From positions 62,001-126,000 of the forward strand of contig JAFIGT010000011.1 of assembly GCA_017849585.1 (NCBI GenBank): 64,000 bases of DNA, read 5' to 3'. The notes under the pieces were generated by a model. That model saw nothing but the letters and a program-made list of their open reading frames with translations. It made no database searches and was not told where the DNA came from. A program made the position numbers and the translations under genes. The DNA comes from Verrucomicrobium sp. Its GTDB lineage: Bacteria; Verrucomicrobiota; Verrucomicrobiia; Methylacidiphilales; UBA1321. Shown piece by piece: positions 25,790-35,037 of this stretch (position 1 is its first letter; each line of letters starts with the position of its first letter).

Positions 25790-27886
25790 TCAAGCTCCCG
25801 CAGGCGCGCCCTGCAGGCCGGGGAGCAAACCTCCACCATCGTCCTTCTTCTCCGGCGCCGGATTAGCCGGAAGCGGCTCGGACGGGTTTGGGTTGGTGGG
25901 TGGCGTGAGCGATTTGGGTGGCGGCGTGAGCATCTTGCCGTGCTTGATGATGTCGACTATGTGTTGGCCATCGAGCGTTTCGTACTCAAGCAATGCCAGC
26001 GTGATGATCTCCATTTTGTCGCGGTGGGCGAGAATCAGCTCCTTGGCGCGGGCGTAGGCGGCGTTAACGATATCGAGCACTTCCTTATCGATCTCCTGCG
26101 CCGTCTTCTCGCTATAGCTGCGCGAAGAACCGAGGTCGCGACCGAGGAAAGACATCGTGCTGTCCTCGCTGTACTGGACCATTCCGAGTTTGTCGCTCAT
26201 GCCCCATTCGCACACCATTTTGCGGGCGTAATAGGTGGCCTGCTGGATATCTCCAGCGGCGCCGTTGCTCACATCTCCAAGGAAAATTTCCTCGGCCACG
26301 CGGCCACCCATGATGACGCAAAGCAGATCGATGAGCTCGCGTTTCCAGGCGGACCACTTGTCCTTTTCCGGCAGGTACATCGTCACGCCCAGCGCGGGAC
26401 CGCGTGGGATGATGGAGACCTTGTGGAGCGGGTCGGTGTGTTCGAGCACAACGTTGAGGAGCGCGTGACCGGCCTCGTGATAGGCGGTCGATTTCTTTTC
26501 GCCTTCCGTCATGGCCATGCTGCGGCGTTCGCGGCCCCAGCGCACCTTGTCGCGGGCTTCCTCAAGTTCCTTTTGGCCGACGGATTCCTTATTGTACTTT
26601 GCGGCGAGCAATGCGGCTTCATTCACCACATTGGCGAGTTCCGCACCGGAGTAACCGGGGGTGCCTCGGGCGATGAGGCCGAGGTTGACTTCGGGATCGA
26701 GTTTGATGTTGCGGGTGTGTACCTGCAAAATCTGTTCGCGGCCGCGCACATCGGGGAGATTCACGCGCACTTCGCGATCGAACCGGCCGGGACGCAACAG
26801 GGCGGGATCGAGCACATCCTTGCGGTTCGTCGCGGCGATGATGATGACGCCTTCCGACGTTTCGATACCGTCCATCTCGACGAGGAGGGCGTTCAAGGTC
26901 TGTTCGCGTTCGTCATGACCGCCCCCCATGCCGGTACCACGACTGCGACCCACGGCGTCGATTTCATCAATGAAGATCAAGCACGGCGCATTCTTCTTGC
27001 CCTGCTCGAACATGTCGCGCACGCGGGAGGCACCGACGCCGACAAACATTTCTACGAAATCAGAACCGCTGATGCTGAAGAAAGGAACGTCTGCCTCGCC
27101 TGCAATCGCCTTCGCGAGCAGGGTCTTGCCGGTGCCGGGAGGGCCGATCATGAGCACACCCTTCGGGATGCGACCGCCGAGGCGTTGGAACTTGCGCGGG
27201 TCCTTGAGGAAGTCGACGATTTCCTGGAGTTCTTCCTTGGCCTCGTCGATGCCGGCGACGTCCTTGAACGTCACCTTGTTGCGGTCGCGGTTGAGCATGC
27301 GCGCCTTGCTCTTGCCGAAGGTAAAGGCGCTCTTGCCCGCCATGCGCAGTTGCTGGCGGAAGAAGAAATAAAGGATGACGAGGAACAACAGCACCGGCGC
27401 GAAGCTCAGCAGCGGCTGCCAGTAGTTGCTCATGAACTTCACGTTGACGTTCGGGAAGCCCGCCGCCGCGAGGTCATACTTCAGGTAGCGATCGAATTCG
27501 AGATCGACCGGCACGCGGAAACCGCCCACCGTGCTCTTGCCATCCGCCGCGACCGGCTTGTTGTACTTGCCGATAAGGTAAGTGAGATTGGTGGAGGGAT
27601 CGCGTTCGAAATTTACGGAATCAGCCACGACCTTGCCCTCTTTCAAGAGAGTACGCAGTTCCGTCGTGGTCTTGTCCTCCATCGTCATGCCCTGCTGATT
27701 GCTCAGGTAGTAGGCGAACACGATGAGCAGCATGGAAGCTGCGAAGATGAGCAAGCCTTTCCAGTTCGTATCGCCACCGCCGTTCGGGCCCATGCCGTCC
27801 CCACCGGGACCGCCGTTGCCTCCACCACGGACGGGCGGTTTGCGGTTCTTGCGCGGGCGCGGAATCTTGACGGGATCTTTAGCCAT
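25790..27886 (-). CDS. ftsH: ATP-dependent zinc metalloprotease FtsH
   Basis: 698 residues. The N-terminus is cytosolic and Pro/Gly/Arg-rich (1-40), with TM helices at about 43-62 and 158-177, separated by a ~95-residue periplasmic loop. The AAA+ domain has Walker A GPPGTGKT (248-255), Walker B LIFIDEID, and the second region of homology ATNR...RPGRFDR. The zinc protease site is HEAGH at 470-474. A Pro-rich tail ([18 protein letters not shown]) ends the protein. It degrades membrane and regulatory proteins, including LpxC in many Gram-negatives. It follows tilS on the same strand, an arrangement found in many bacteria. Confidence 0.97.
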   Translation of the reverse strand: MAKDPVKIPRPRKNRKPPVRGGGNGGPGGDGMGPNGGGDTNWKGLLIFAASMLLIVFAYYLSNQQGMTMEDKTTTELRTLLKEGKVVADSVNFERDPSTNLTYLIGKYNKPVAADGKSTVGGFRVPVDLEFDRYLKYDLAAAGFPNVNVKFMSNYWQPLLSFAPVLLFLVILYFFFRQQLRMAGKSAFTFGKSKARMLNRDRNKVTFKDVAGIDEAKEELQEIVDFLKDPRKFQRLGGRIPKGVLMIGPPGTGKTLLAKAIAGEADVPFFSISGSDFVEMFVGVGASRVRDMFEQGKKNAPCLIFIDEIDAVGRSRGTGMGGGHDEREQTLNALLVEMDGIETSEGVIIIAATNRKDVLDPALLRPGRFDREVRVNLPDVRGREQILQVHTRNIKLDPEVNLGLIARGTPGYSGAELANVVNEAALLAAKYNKESVGQKELEEARDKVRWGRERRSMAMTEGEKKSTAYHEAGHALLNVVLEHTDPLHKVSIIPRGPALGVTMYLPEKDKWSAWKRELIDLLCVIMGGRVAEEIFLGDVSNGAAGDIQQATYYARKMVCEWGMSDKLGMVQYSEDSTMSFLGRDLGSSRSYSEKTAQEIDKEVLDIVNAAYARAKELILAHRDKMEIITLALLEYETLDGQHIVDIIKHGKMLTPPPKSLTPPTNPNPSEPLPANPAPEKKDDGGGLLPGLQGAPAGA

Positions 27887-28009
27887 ATTCTTTCAAGGCT
27901 AGCATGCCAGCTCCCTCTTAGCAACAACCGGGCATCAAAGCCGCGAGCTCTGCACGTGCGCACAATCTTTCGAGGAGACGCCGTCGCGGCAGGAGAAAGG
28001 GGGGCTGGC

Positions 28010-28957
28010 TCACCGCCGTTTGCGCGGCGAAGGCGCTTCCAGAAAAAGCGATCCCTCGCGACGACGCGCAAAGTAGCCGCCGGAAAGGTTGATCTTTGCA
28101 GGCAATGTCTGCGTGAGTAAACCGCGCACGGCTTCGATGTCTTCGAAGCTGAGATCGGCAATGCCGTGGTGCGCCAACCACGCACGCAGCAGGCGGCGCA
28201 GGTGCGCCACGGGAAGGGAGCGTAAGGTGCGGACGGAAAGCTGCGCGCTGGTTGCACTCGGGCCGATCGCGGCGAGTTCTTCCAGCCAGTCGCCTTCTGC
28301 GCCGAGGATTTCTGCGGCCCGCCAGAGGGCTTTGGGGGCGTCGGATGAGAATTGTTTTTGGAGCAGGGGCATGAGGCGGTGCCGAAGCCAATTGCGGCGA
28401 TGGTGCGTATCGCGATTTGTGGCGTCCTCGCGCCAGCTCAGTTTGCTTTGCTTCGCGTAGGCGACGATTTCTTTTCGCCAGATTCCGAGCCACGGGCGAT
28501 GCACCGTGAGCGTGCCGCGTTTCGAGAGAGCCCGCATACCGCGCGCGCCGGAACCGCCTCCGCGGAGGAGTTGCAAGAGAAAGGTCTCTACTTGGTCATC
28601 TGCGTTGTGCGCGAGGATAAGCTCGCGACAGCAGAGTTTCGCCGCCGCTTTTGCGAAGAATTCCCAACGTGCCGTGCGGGCCGATTGCTCGGTTTTCTTC
28701 ACGCTGGCGCGCGCCTTGCCGACCACACATTTCAGTTTCCACTTTTTCACCAGCGCACGTACGAATTCCGCATCGCGCTTACTGGCCGCGCCGCGCCAGC
28801 CGTGATTGAAGTGAAGTACGATCGGTTGCTTCCCCGCCGCCACCAAGGCCTGCAGCAATGTCACGGAATCAATACCACCCGAAACGCCCACCAGACAGTG
28901 GGTTGGGACCAAATCGAGCGCAAGCGAGAGAGGAGAATGGGAGCGTGTCGAGGACAT
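28010..28957 (-). CDS. tilS: tRNA(Ile)-lysidine synthase
   Basis: 315 residues from the ATG at 28957 (other in-frame ATGs at 28972 and 29014 lack support). The ATP-pyrophosphatase PP-loop VGVSGGIDSVTLLQAL lies near residue 20. LHFNHGWRG matches the family HvnHglR, and LILAHNADDQVETFLLQLLRG is the TilS signature (HhadDqaET, G-SG.RGM). It converts the wobble C of tRNA-Ile(CAU) to lysidine. The C-terminal domain is short: residues ~210-315 correspond to the middle domain only, as in compact TilS forms. ftsH lies downstream. Confidence 0.95.
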   Translation of the reverse strand: MSSTRSHSPLSLALDLVPTHCLVGVSGGIDSVTLLQALVAAGKQPIVLHFNHGWRGAASKRDAEFVRALVKKWKLKCVVGKARASVKKTEQSARTARWEFFAKAAAKLCCRELILAHNADDQVETFLLQLLRGGGSGARGMRALSKRGTLTVHRPWLGIWRKEIVAYAKQSKLSWREDATNRDTHHRRNWLRHRLMPLLQKQFSSDAPKALWRAAEILGAEGDWLEELAAIGPSATSAQLSVRTLRSLPVAHLRRLLRAWLAHHGIADLSFEDIEAVRGLLTQTLPAKINLSGGYFARRREGSLFLEAPSPRKRR

Positions 28958-29139
28958 GACGATAAAGGCCATTGTAGCGGTAAATCCCTCGCAATGAACC
29001 CGTTTTGTAGTCAAAAAGGAAAAATTTTCATTTCGCTACCCACCAAGGAGTTGCTACCGAAAATTTGCCCGCCTCTTGCCCGGGGCGTAGGGTGACTTGA
29101 GGAAAAAAACAAAGGCAAACCGTCAATGAGGACAATCGT

Positions 29140-29712
29140 ATGTATCCCTTCATCCATGCCATTGAGGTGTTATTGGCAGGCTCTTGGGGCACGTTTGCGG
29201 AAAACGCGCTCGAGTGGAGTGCATCGATTGTGTCTCTCGTTGCCTTCTACATGTGCATCCTGAAGAAGCCTTCCAGCTTCCTCGTTTTCCTCTGGGCCGA
29301 CGGTGCCTGGTTTGTTTCTGCCACGCTGACCCATCACTGGTCGCTGGTGGTGCAGCAGGTGCTCTACATGGCGATGAATATCGCGGGCTATCTGATCTGG
29401 AAACGTGAGGAGCGGGAGGAACAACTGTGGGAAACTGCTTACCGTGAGTTGCAGCATCGGGTGCAGCAACTGACTGCGAAGCTGGAGGAGTTCGAACTCG
29501 ACGATCTGGACGAAGAAGAATTGGAGACGAGTGTGATCGCTCCCCTGCCGCGTCAGGAGGTGGTGGCCTCCTCGCCGGTTCCCGCTCCCACCGTGGCCGT
29601 ACCCGCATCGGTGGAGGCGACTGCAGTCAACGCCGCTTCTGCCGCGATGGCGGAATCGACTTCCTGCTTGGCCTCAGTGCGCAACGCGGCGAGCTGTTCA
29701 CCCGCGCGATAG
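29140..29712 (+). CDS. Small membrane protein with coiled coil
   Basis: 190 residues. Three hydrophobic segments (about 25-42, 47-62 and 68-88; motifs SLVAFYMCILKK, FLVFLWADGAWF, YMAMNIAGYLIWKRE) precede a charged heptad-rich stretch (about 90-130, ELQHRVQQLTAKLEE) and an Ala/Val/Pro tail. The three-helix part faintly resembles PnuC or SemiSWEET-type units. The family is not recognised. The last 160 bp overlap the 3' end of the convergent gene at 29553-30245, in a different frame, so the tail may be under dual coding constraint. Confidence 0.7.
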   Translation: MYPFIHAIEVLLAGSWGTFAENALEWSASIVSLVAFYMCILKKPSSFLVFLWADGAWFVSATLTHHWSLVVQQVLYMAMNIAGYLIWKREEREEQLWETAYRELQHRVQQLTAKLEEFELDDLDEEELETSVIAPLPRQEVVASSPVPAPTVAVPASVEATAVNAASAAMAESTSCLASVRNAASCSPAR

Positions 29713-30245
29713 AGTTCGGAGTTGCACAGCTCCTGCAGCGCATGCCAGTCGATCACCAAGCTCTCGGCGAGGCCGAGAATGAGAATACGCTTGGCCTCGT
29801 AGCGGGCCTGTTCGTTCGGCTTGGGATAAATGGAAGCCAGGACTCGCTCGGCAGCGAGTTCCTCGGCGGGCATCAGTTTCACCACGCCGTAATCCGTCTG
29901 AAAATCGCGGCACAATTCCTTGCGGGAGAGAATCGCCTCGCCGGTGAGCTTCACCGTCGTATTGGCCACCTTCCATTTCCACATCATGCCGGTGCCGCGC
30001 AACTGTTCGCCGAAAACTTCCTGGAGAATGCGCGGCGTGAACTGGCCGGAGAGTGTGGCGAGGATGAGTTCCTTCTGCTCGTTGGAGTTGCCGAGGTAGG
30101 TGTCGTAGGCCAGACGGCCTACGATGATCGGGGTGATCCCTTTGAGTTTAAGCAAGGTGGAGACCAGTCCGCCGAGCGTCATGGCCCGTTCGGTGTGATC
30201 TTGGATCGATTCGATTTGCCCCAGCGCCTCGTCGATTTTTCCCAT
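29553..30245 (-). CDS. Nucleotidyltransferase-like protein (DUF6036-like)
   Basis: 230 residues. A GITPIIVGRLAYDTYLGN segment stands where nucleotidyltransferase-fold proteins have their vGG.a..yl loop, and VVKLMPAEELAAERVLASIYPKPNEQARYEAKRIL resembles the C-terminal part of DUF6036/AbiEii-like proteins. The catalytic G-S motif and DxD are not evident, so it may be inactive. The Ala/Thr-rich tail overlaps the convergent membrane-protein gene by 160 bp. The role is unknown. Confidence 0.7.
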   Translation of the reverse strand: MGKIDEALGQIESIQDHTERAMTLGGLVSTLLKLKGITPIIVGRLAYDTYLGNSNEQKELILATLSGQFTPRILQEVFGEQLRGTGMMWKWKVANTTVKLTGEAILSRKELCRDFQTDYGVVKLMPAEELAAERVLASIYPKPNEQARYEAKRILILGLAESLVIDWHALQELCNSELYRAGEQLAALRTEAKQEVDSAIAAEAALTAVASTDAGTATVGAGTGEEATTS

Positions 30246-30349
30246 GTGGCAAGATTAATGGTTCCGGACGCGATGACAAGTTTTGTATCCTGTAAGGCTC
30301 CCAGCTATTCACGGGCCTAATAATCTTCCGGGAGTCTTTCGCAGCTTGT

Positions 30350-31417
30350 TCAAGCGCAGACGAGATGCGCCCCATCGGCCGCAGGAGTGACGAGGCATTG
30401 CGGGGACAACTTGCCGAGGTGCGCGATGAAGGCATCGGTTTTTGCCGGGTCGACAAGATTGATCGTCGCGCCGCCGAAACCGCCGCCGCTAAGGCGGGAC
30501 CCGTAAGCGCCTGAAAACTTTTTCGCCGAGGCGACCAGCGCATCGAGTTCTTCGCAGGAGTTCTCAAAATCCACACGCGAACTTTCATGCGAGGCGAACA
30601 TGAGCTGGCCGAATTCCGCGAGCTTACCAGCCTTGAGCGCGATTTCGGCGGCAAGCACGCGCTCGTTTTCGCCGACGACATGCTTGGCCCGGTGGTACTG
30701 GCGGTCGGTCATCTTCGAACGGCCCGCTTCGAGCGCGGCACTCGTCACATCGCGCAGGAACGGAGCGCCCAGAGCGTGCGCGGCGGCTTCGCAATCGGTG
30801 CGGCGTTCATTGTATTCGCCGCCGACGAGTTCATGTTTCGCGCCAGAGTTGGCAACGATGAAGGAAGCGCCCGCCGGGAGCGGGATATTCTTCACCTGAT
30901 AGGTGCGGCAATCGATGAAGGTGGCGCAACCGGCCTTGCTCATGAGGCTGGAAATCTGGTCGAGCAGACCGCACTTCACCCCGGCGTATTGATGCTCTGC
31001 GGCCTGCGCATACTTGGTCGTGGTGAGCGGATCGATGGAAATATCGAACGCCTTCTGGAGGAATAGCGCCGTGGCGATCTCGAGTGCTGCACTGCTGCTG
31101 AGGCCGGCACCCATGGGAAGATCGCTGGAAATGGAGAGTTCAAATCCGCCGATCCGGTGGCCGGCCTTTACGTACTGGGCCGCGACGCCGATCATGTAAT
31201 TTGGCCACATCGGCTTGGCTATGGGTGCCAGCGCGTCGAGTGTGGTTTCGTAGGTTTCTTTGAGATCGAGGGCGTGAAGAATGATTTTGGAGTCCGTGCG
31301 GGATTGGCCCGTGGCAGTAATGCCGCGATTGACCGCCAAGGAGAGAACATAACCTTCGTTGTAATCAGTGTGATTACCTAGCAATTCCGCGCGTCCCGGA
31401 GCGTATACTTTCAACAT
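30350..31417 (-). CDS. galK: Galactokinase (GHMP kinase)
   Basis: 355 residues from the ATG at 31417. GHMP motifs are in order: APGRAELLGNHTDYNEGYVL at the N-terminus (substrate site), LPMGAGLSSSAALEIA (ATP phosphate-binding loop) near residue 100, and GSRLSGGGFGGATINLV near the C-terminus. It phosphorylates galactose at C1. The usual G-E-H-T-D is G-N-H-T-D here, so the sugar-binding Glu is Asn, as in some galactokinase subgroups. Sugar preference may differ. No galT or galE is adjacent. It is divergent from the gene at 31549. Confidence 0.92.
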   Translation of the reverse strand: MLKVYAPGRAELLGNHTDYNEGYVLSLAVNRGITATGQSRTDSKIILHALDLKETYETTLDALAPIAKPMWPNYMIGVAAQYVKAGHRIGGFELSISSDLPMGAGLSSSAALEIATALFLQKAFDISIDPLTTTKYAQAAEHQYAGVKCGLLDQISSLMSKAGCATFIDCRTYQVKNIPLPAGASFIVANSGAKHELVGGEYNERRTDCEAAAHALGAPFLRDVTSAALEAGRSKMTDRQYHRAKHVVGENERVLAAEIALKAGKLAEFGQLMFASHESSRVDFENSCEELDALVASAKKFSGAYGSRLSGGGFGGATINLVDPAKTDAFIAHLGKLSPQCLVTPAADGAHLVCA

Positions 31418-31472
31418 AAGGCATAGATCATGCAATAGAGATTCCGAAAGGCGAGCAGAACTGATTCGTGTA

Positions 31473-31501
31473 TTGATTTATGACATTTATTAGTATAGAA
31501 T
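31473..31501 (+). promoter_or_regulatory. Candidate sigma-70 promoter for the 31549 gene
   Basis: TTGATT and TAGAAT are separated by exactly 17 bp in an AT-rich patch, 47 bp before the ATG at 31549. They match 4 of 6 and 5 of 6 consensus positions. The region between galK and this gene must also hold the galK promoter. Confidence 0.45.
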
Positions 31502-31548
31502 CAGGCATCGTCCGGAAGATTATGACACAACCTTAACCATTCGCGCCT

Positions 31549-32112
31549 ATGTCGTCGTCCATCTTTGCCCGCAATCTCACCTCCGGCTTGGTATATACGC
31601 CACGCGAAATGATCTCGGAGGAGATTCATCACCTCAAAGGCTACGGCCAGAGCCGCTGGCGGACCAATCCGTTTATGGCGACCTGTCGGTCTGTCGGCGG
31701 GGTGGTTTTCCTGGTCGTGCTGGCCCTCTACTTTCTCGATCCGTTCCAGTTCGCGATCCACAAGACACAGGCGATCAATGCCTATTTGTATCTGGTGCGC
31801 TTCGGCAACCCGGCGGAAGCGCAGGCATTGCGCACGTGCGGCATGTTCTCGGAGCGGGATTGGGCGATGCTGGAAAACCGGGGACAACTGGCGGAGTCGG
31901 ATTCAGTCCGACCTTTTTTCATCAGCACAGCGGATGCGCAGAAGGCAGTTGCGGATACCGTGGCCTATATGCGGGAAACCAACTCCTTGGCCTCGGGCGA
32001 TGTGTCGGAGGCGAGTCGTTTGACCAAGGTCCGATTCTTTCTGTTCCGTCAATTCGGCATCATTCCCCCGCGCGAATGGATGTCGCTGAATCCCGTGATT
32101 GAGCCGAGCTGA
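31549..32112 (+). CDS. Hypothetical single-pass membrane protein
   Basis: 187 residues. A basic, His/Arg-containing N-terminus (1-45) is followed by one transmembrane helix (about 49-66, GGVVFLVVLALYFLDP) and an outside domain of ~120 residues rich in charged residues, without Cys pairs beyond one. The family is not recognised. A good promoter candidate precedes it. It is convergent with the methyltransferase gene, 25 bp apart. Confidence 0.7.
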   Translation: MSSSIFARNLTSGLVYTPREMISEEIHHLKGYGQSRWRTNPFMATCRSVGGVVFLVVLALYFLDPFQFAIHKTQAINAYLYLVRFGNPAEAQALRTCGMFSERDWAMLENRGQLAESDSVRPFFISTADAQKAVADTVAYMRETNSLASGDVSEASRLTKVRFFLFRQFGIIPPREWMSLNPVIEPS

Positions 32113-32137
32113 TTCGCGTGATGCTGGACTCAGCCCA

Positions 32138-32905
32138 CTACGCCGAGCGGGCGGCAAAGACCAATACCTCGGCGACGCTCCACTGATATTTCCGTGCGTG
32201 CTCACGCAGGAGGAACGGCAGCTCAAATCGCTTGGCCAAGGTGAAGTGCGCCTGCAGCCGGCTGGCAATGGCCTCATCGGTCAGGAGCGGACCCTCCGGT
32301 AATCCCCCAAGCCAACGTTCGCGCGGAGTGTATTCCTCAGTCCACGTATAAGGTGACGCGAGGAGGAGATGACCTCCGGGTTTGACGAGCCGATAACAAG
32401 TGTCCAAAAACGCACCCGGATCAGGCAACCGATCGATCAGGTTCGCAGCGAAGACCACATCGAACGTACCCAGTTCGGGTGCCAAGGCGAGAGCATCTCC
32501 TACTTCGAAGCGTACGCGCGTGCGATCGATTTCCGGCGGCACGACGACGTGGCAGCGCGTGGTGCGAAGCCCTTCCTCTACGCGGTCGAATTCGGCGCGG
32601 CCCGTGCGTTGGAGTTGCCATGCGGTGGCGATAAACTTCGCGGAGAGGTCAATGCCGACGACTTCGGCAGCATGTCGGGCCAGTTCGAAACTCGCCCGAC
32701 CCACGGCACAGCCGAGATCCAAGGCACGGGCGGGTTGAGGCCAGTTCACGTCCTTCAATCCCAGCCGGACCGCGCGGGCGAGGTAGTCGTGACCGGGCAC
32801 GGCAAAATCAAACGGCACGGTTTGTTCGAACGTGCCGTAGTGGAAGAGGAGATAGTCCGCCATGGCGCGGTTGGTATCATAGTAATGCGAGGCGGATCGT
32901 TTCAT
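32138..32905 (-). CDS. Putative 4-mercaptohistidine N1-methyltransferase (OvoA C-terminal domain type)
   Basis: 255 residues, class I SAM methyltransferase. The SAM loop is ALDLGCAVGRASFELAR, followed by EVVGIDLSAKFI. The family marks of the stand-alone ovothiol methyltransferase are visible: ADYLLFHYG near the start, EEG, PPEIDRTRVRFEVGDAL, ANLIDRLPDP, SPYTWTEEYTPRERWLGG and PFLLREHARKYQWSVAE at the end. That group carries out the last step of ovothiol A synthesis (N-methylation of 4-/5-mercaptohistidine). The sulfoxide synthase part of OvoA and the lyase OvoB are not in the window. The assignment rests on recalled family motifs. Confidence 0.78.
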   Translation of the reverse strand: MKRSASHYYDTNRAMADYLLFHYGTFEQTVPFDFAVPGHDYLARAVRLGLKDVNWPQPARALDLGCAVGRASFELARHAAEVVGIDLSAKFIATAWQLQRTGRAEFDRVEEGLRTTRCHVVVPPEIDRTRVRFEVGDALALAPELGTFDVVFAANLIDRLPDPGAFLDTCYRLVKPGGHLLLASPYTWTEEYTPRERWLGGLPEGPLLTDEAIASRLQAHFTLAKRFELPFLLREHARKYQWSVAEVLVFAARSA

Positions 32906-33006
32906 GCGTTTTGTCTTATCGGTCTCTCACGTGGGTCACTAAAGGGGCAGCATGACGACGCTACCCCCCTTGATCAGATGCCGGCCTCTGAATTTCCTAC
33001 TTTTTT

Positions 33007-34155
33007 CTACGCTGCCAACAGGGCCTGCATATACGCTGCAGGTTGGAAATGTTCCAGGAGCACGACCTGTTTGCCATCGCGGTTCATGCGGACCTGCGTA
33101 ACGGTGATCTCGGGCGTTTTCTCTGGCGCGAAGAGGATGTCGTCGTGCGTGGCGTTTTCCGGTTTGGCGAAAAGATCGGGAGTGAGATTGCCGCCGAGAT
33201 GATCGCTGCGACCCGTGGCGACATGCATGGTGCCGAGGATTTTTTCATCCTGAATATCCCGACCGGATACGGGTAGAACCTGCGTGCCGAAACCGAGCTC
33301 GCCCAGTGCGCCGGTGACTGGATCGCCTTGCAGTTTGGCGTTGTGTGCGGCGACAACATCGGCATTGCCGCGGATCAAATCGACGCGATGGATGCGGCCA
33401 TTGGAAACCTGCATCCAGGCAAGGGTGCCATCCTCATAGCGCATCGGGAAGGTGCCATGCGCCTCGGTCGGAACGAAATAGATTTCTCCGGCAGGCAGGT
33501 TGGCCACATCGGGAGTTTTACCGCGACACAGGCCATGGCTTTTTTGCGCTTCCTGCCTGTCGGTGTAAATCGTGAGGGTCTTTTTTTCGTCGAAGACGGT
33601 GAAGTCGATCTCGAACGAGTCGGCGCGAGTCATGCCGACGCGCAATTTCTCTGCCTGGCGGCTGACCTCGTTGTAGTCCACGGCGAGACCGGAATCGAGG
33701 ATGATCTGGTTGACGCCGTGCAGGGTTGCGCCGCGGAATCCGACCTGCTTGGCAAAGGCAGTGAGTGGTGCGGTGGCGGAGAAAGTGGAGATGCAGAGAA
33801 TGATGTCATACTTTTTGTATACATCAGCCATTAGATCGATTGTCTTCCCAGTTGCGTCCACCGCGGTGAGGGGAAGGTCGAGGTTGCTGCCGCCGGTGAG
33901 GGCATAGGCGTACATCTCGCCACCATGTAGCTGTAATTCGGCCAGCACACCCTTTTTCAAGCCCTGATAAAAAACGTCGTGCGCGTAGCGCTGGATGCTG
34001 AGTTCAGGCTTCTTGAGGAAAGCGTAGTCCTTCATGTCCTTCGGCTCGGGAAGATCGATGAGGATGGCGATGCGTTCACGGGGTTGGGGTTCAAAAACGG
34101 TTTTAAGCAGACGGCTTAGGCTGAACGGCGGGAACGACTGGGTCTTGTGCGTCAT
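33007..34155 (-). CDS. M29-type (AmpS/AmpT) metallo-aminopeptidase-like protein
   Basis: 382 residues. The C-terminal half has the M29 ligand pattern: FVPTEAHGTF (Glu), ELGFGTQ (Glu), KILGTMHVATG (His) and THDDILF (His-x-Asp). All five metal ligands of the family appear to be kept. The N-terminal half (AILIDLPEP..., IILCISTFSATAPL) corresponds to the variable lid domain. M29 enzymes are two-metal exopeptidases. The ATG at 34155 is preceded by AAAGGAG at a workable distance. Confidence 0.8.
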   Translation of the reverse strand: MTHKTQSFPPFSLSRLLKTVFEPQPRERIAILIDLPEPKDMKDYAFLKKPELSIQRYAHDVFYQGLKKGVLAELQLHGGEMYAYALTGGSNLDLPLTAVDATGKTIDLMADVYKKYDIILCISTFSATAPLTAFAKQVGFRGATLHGVNQIILDSGLAVDYNEVSRQAEKLRVGMTRADSFEIDFTVFDEKKTLTIYTDRQEAQKSHGLCRGKTPDVANLPAGEIYFVPTEAHGTFPMRYEDGTLAWMQVSNGRIHRVDLIRGNADVVAAHNAKLQGDPVTGALGELGFGTQVLPVSGRDIQDEKILGTMHVATGRSDHLGGNLTPDLFAKPENATHDDILFAPEKTPEITVTQVRMNRDGKQVVLLEHFQPAAYMQALLAA

Positions 34156-34381
34156 GGAGTGGACTCCTTTGGGGTTTGATAAGTCAACGTGATAGGGTTA
34201 ATAGTTTTCCTTAATCTTGCCGCAACTTTTCCATTTCGCAAGCAGGGCTGAGCCTTGCGCTCCATATTGCCTCGCCACGGGTGGCAGTTTTGCTTGATGG
34301 TGCCTCGCTTCCACTCTTGATGGGAAGATCTCCCCCATCTCGCATCTGGTCAGCTTCGAGCCATCCTGCTACGGTCAAGAC

Positions 34382-34807
34382 ATGTCCCTGCCCAAGCCGA
34401 CCCCGGCCAGTCTGTTTCATCGCGACCGCACGCCCGCCGCACCGGTCATTCGGGGTGTGGACAAGCTGCTGGGTCCATCCGCTTTGACCTTGCCGATGGC
34501 AGGACGGATCGTCGCGCTCGATTTCCAGAGTGCGATGGCCTCGGCGTCGGGCATGGCAATGCTCCGTCTGGAATTGGTGCCGCTGACGGCGGCGCACTTG
34601 CGGGTGCATTTCCAGTTTGGAAATGTTCGCGAGCTTTCACTATCCTCGTTGCCTGCCGAGGGATTGGATTGTGGCGGGTTTGGTATTGAGGAGGAGTGCC
34701 GATTGAACCGGCCGGGTGTGAACTGGGAGGCGGGCGATTTCCAGACGGGACAAATTCATTTTCTCGCCGAGGAAGCGGAAATCGTGGCAGTGACCATGGT
34801 GGGTTGA
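34382..34807 (+). CDS. Hypothetical protein
   Basis: 141 residues, no signal peptide or membrane helix. The sequence alternates hydrophobic and polar residues as in a beta-rich fold (MLRLELVPLTAAHLRVHFQF, then GQIHFLAEEAEIVAVTMV). No family is recognised. Antisense frames of similar length exist here but encode low-complexity Arg/Ser/Pro proteins, so this one is preferred. The flanking gaps (34156-34381 and 34808-35037) hold no other gene that I can see. Confidence 0.5.
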   Translation: MSLPKPTPASLFHRDRTPAAPVIRGVDKLLGPSALTLPMAGRIVALDFQSAMASASGMAMLRLELVPLTAAHLRVHFQFGNVRELSLSSLPAEGLDCGGFGIEEECRLNRPGVNWEAGDFQTGQIHFLAEEAEIVAVTMVG

Positions 34808-35037
34808 GCTGCTGAAAAAAAATCGTAAGCAAGCTTCCACACTCCAAAGATTAAGGCTCATGCGGCAAAAATGGACTTCGCGATTTCCAGGGCATCGCGA
34901 TGAGTGAAAAGTCATGGGAAAAGACTTGTTTATTGCGCCGGTGTGTTAGGCTCGAAGTTCACCCTATTTTGCTCCGTGAATTACGTCCTTTTGCCGCTAC
35001 AACAGAGCGGACCCACTGTCATTGATCGAGGGGCTTC

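Noticed and set aside
25751-28120. A 789-codon open frame on the plus strand, antisense to ftsH and the start of the tilS end
   Set aside because: It lies fully over a highly conserved ftsH in the mirror frame, its translation is low-complexity (Ala/Val/His/Glu-rich) and shows no family motif. Such long antisense frames are expected from GC-rich codon use.
34211-34847. Minus-strand frames of about 130 codons over 34211-34847
   Set aside because: They encode Arg/Ser/Pro/His-rich low-complexity sequences. The plus-strand frame at 34382 is the more protein-like reading.
34808-35037. A possible Mg2+ (M-box) riboswitch before mgtA, suggested by GTGTGTTAGGCTCGAAG
   Set aside because: Only a few bases resemble the M-box core and the expected conserved helices P1-P6 could not be traced. 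A covariance-model search would settle it; a clear hit to the M-box model would reverse this.
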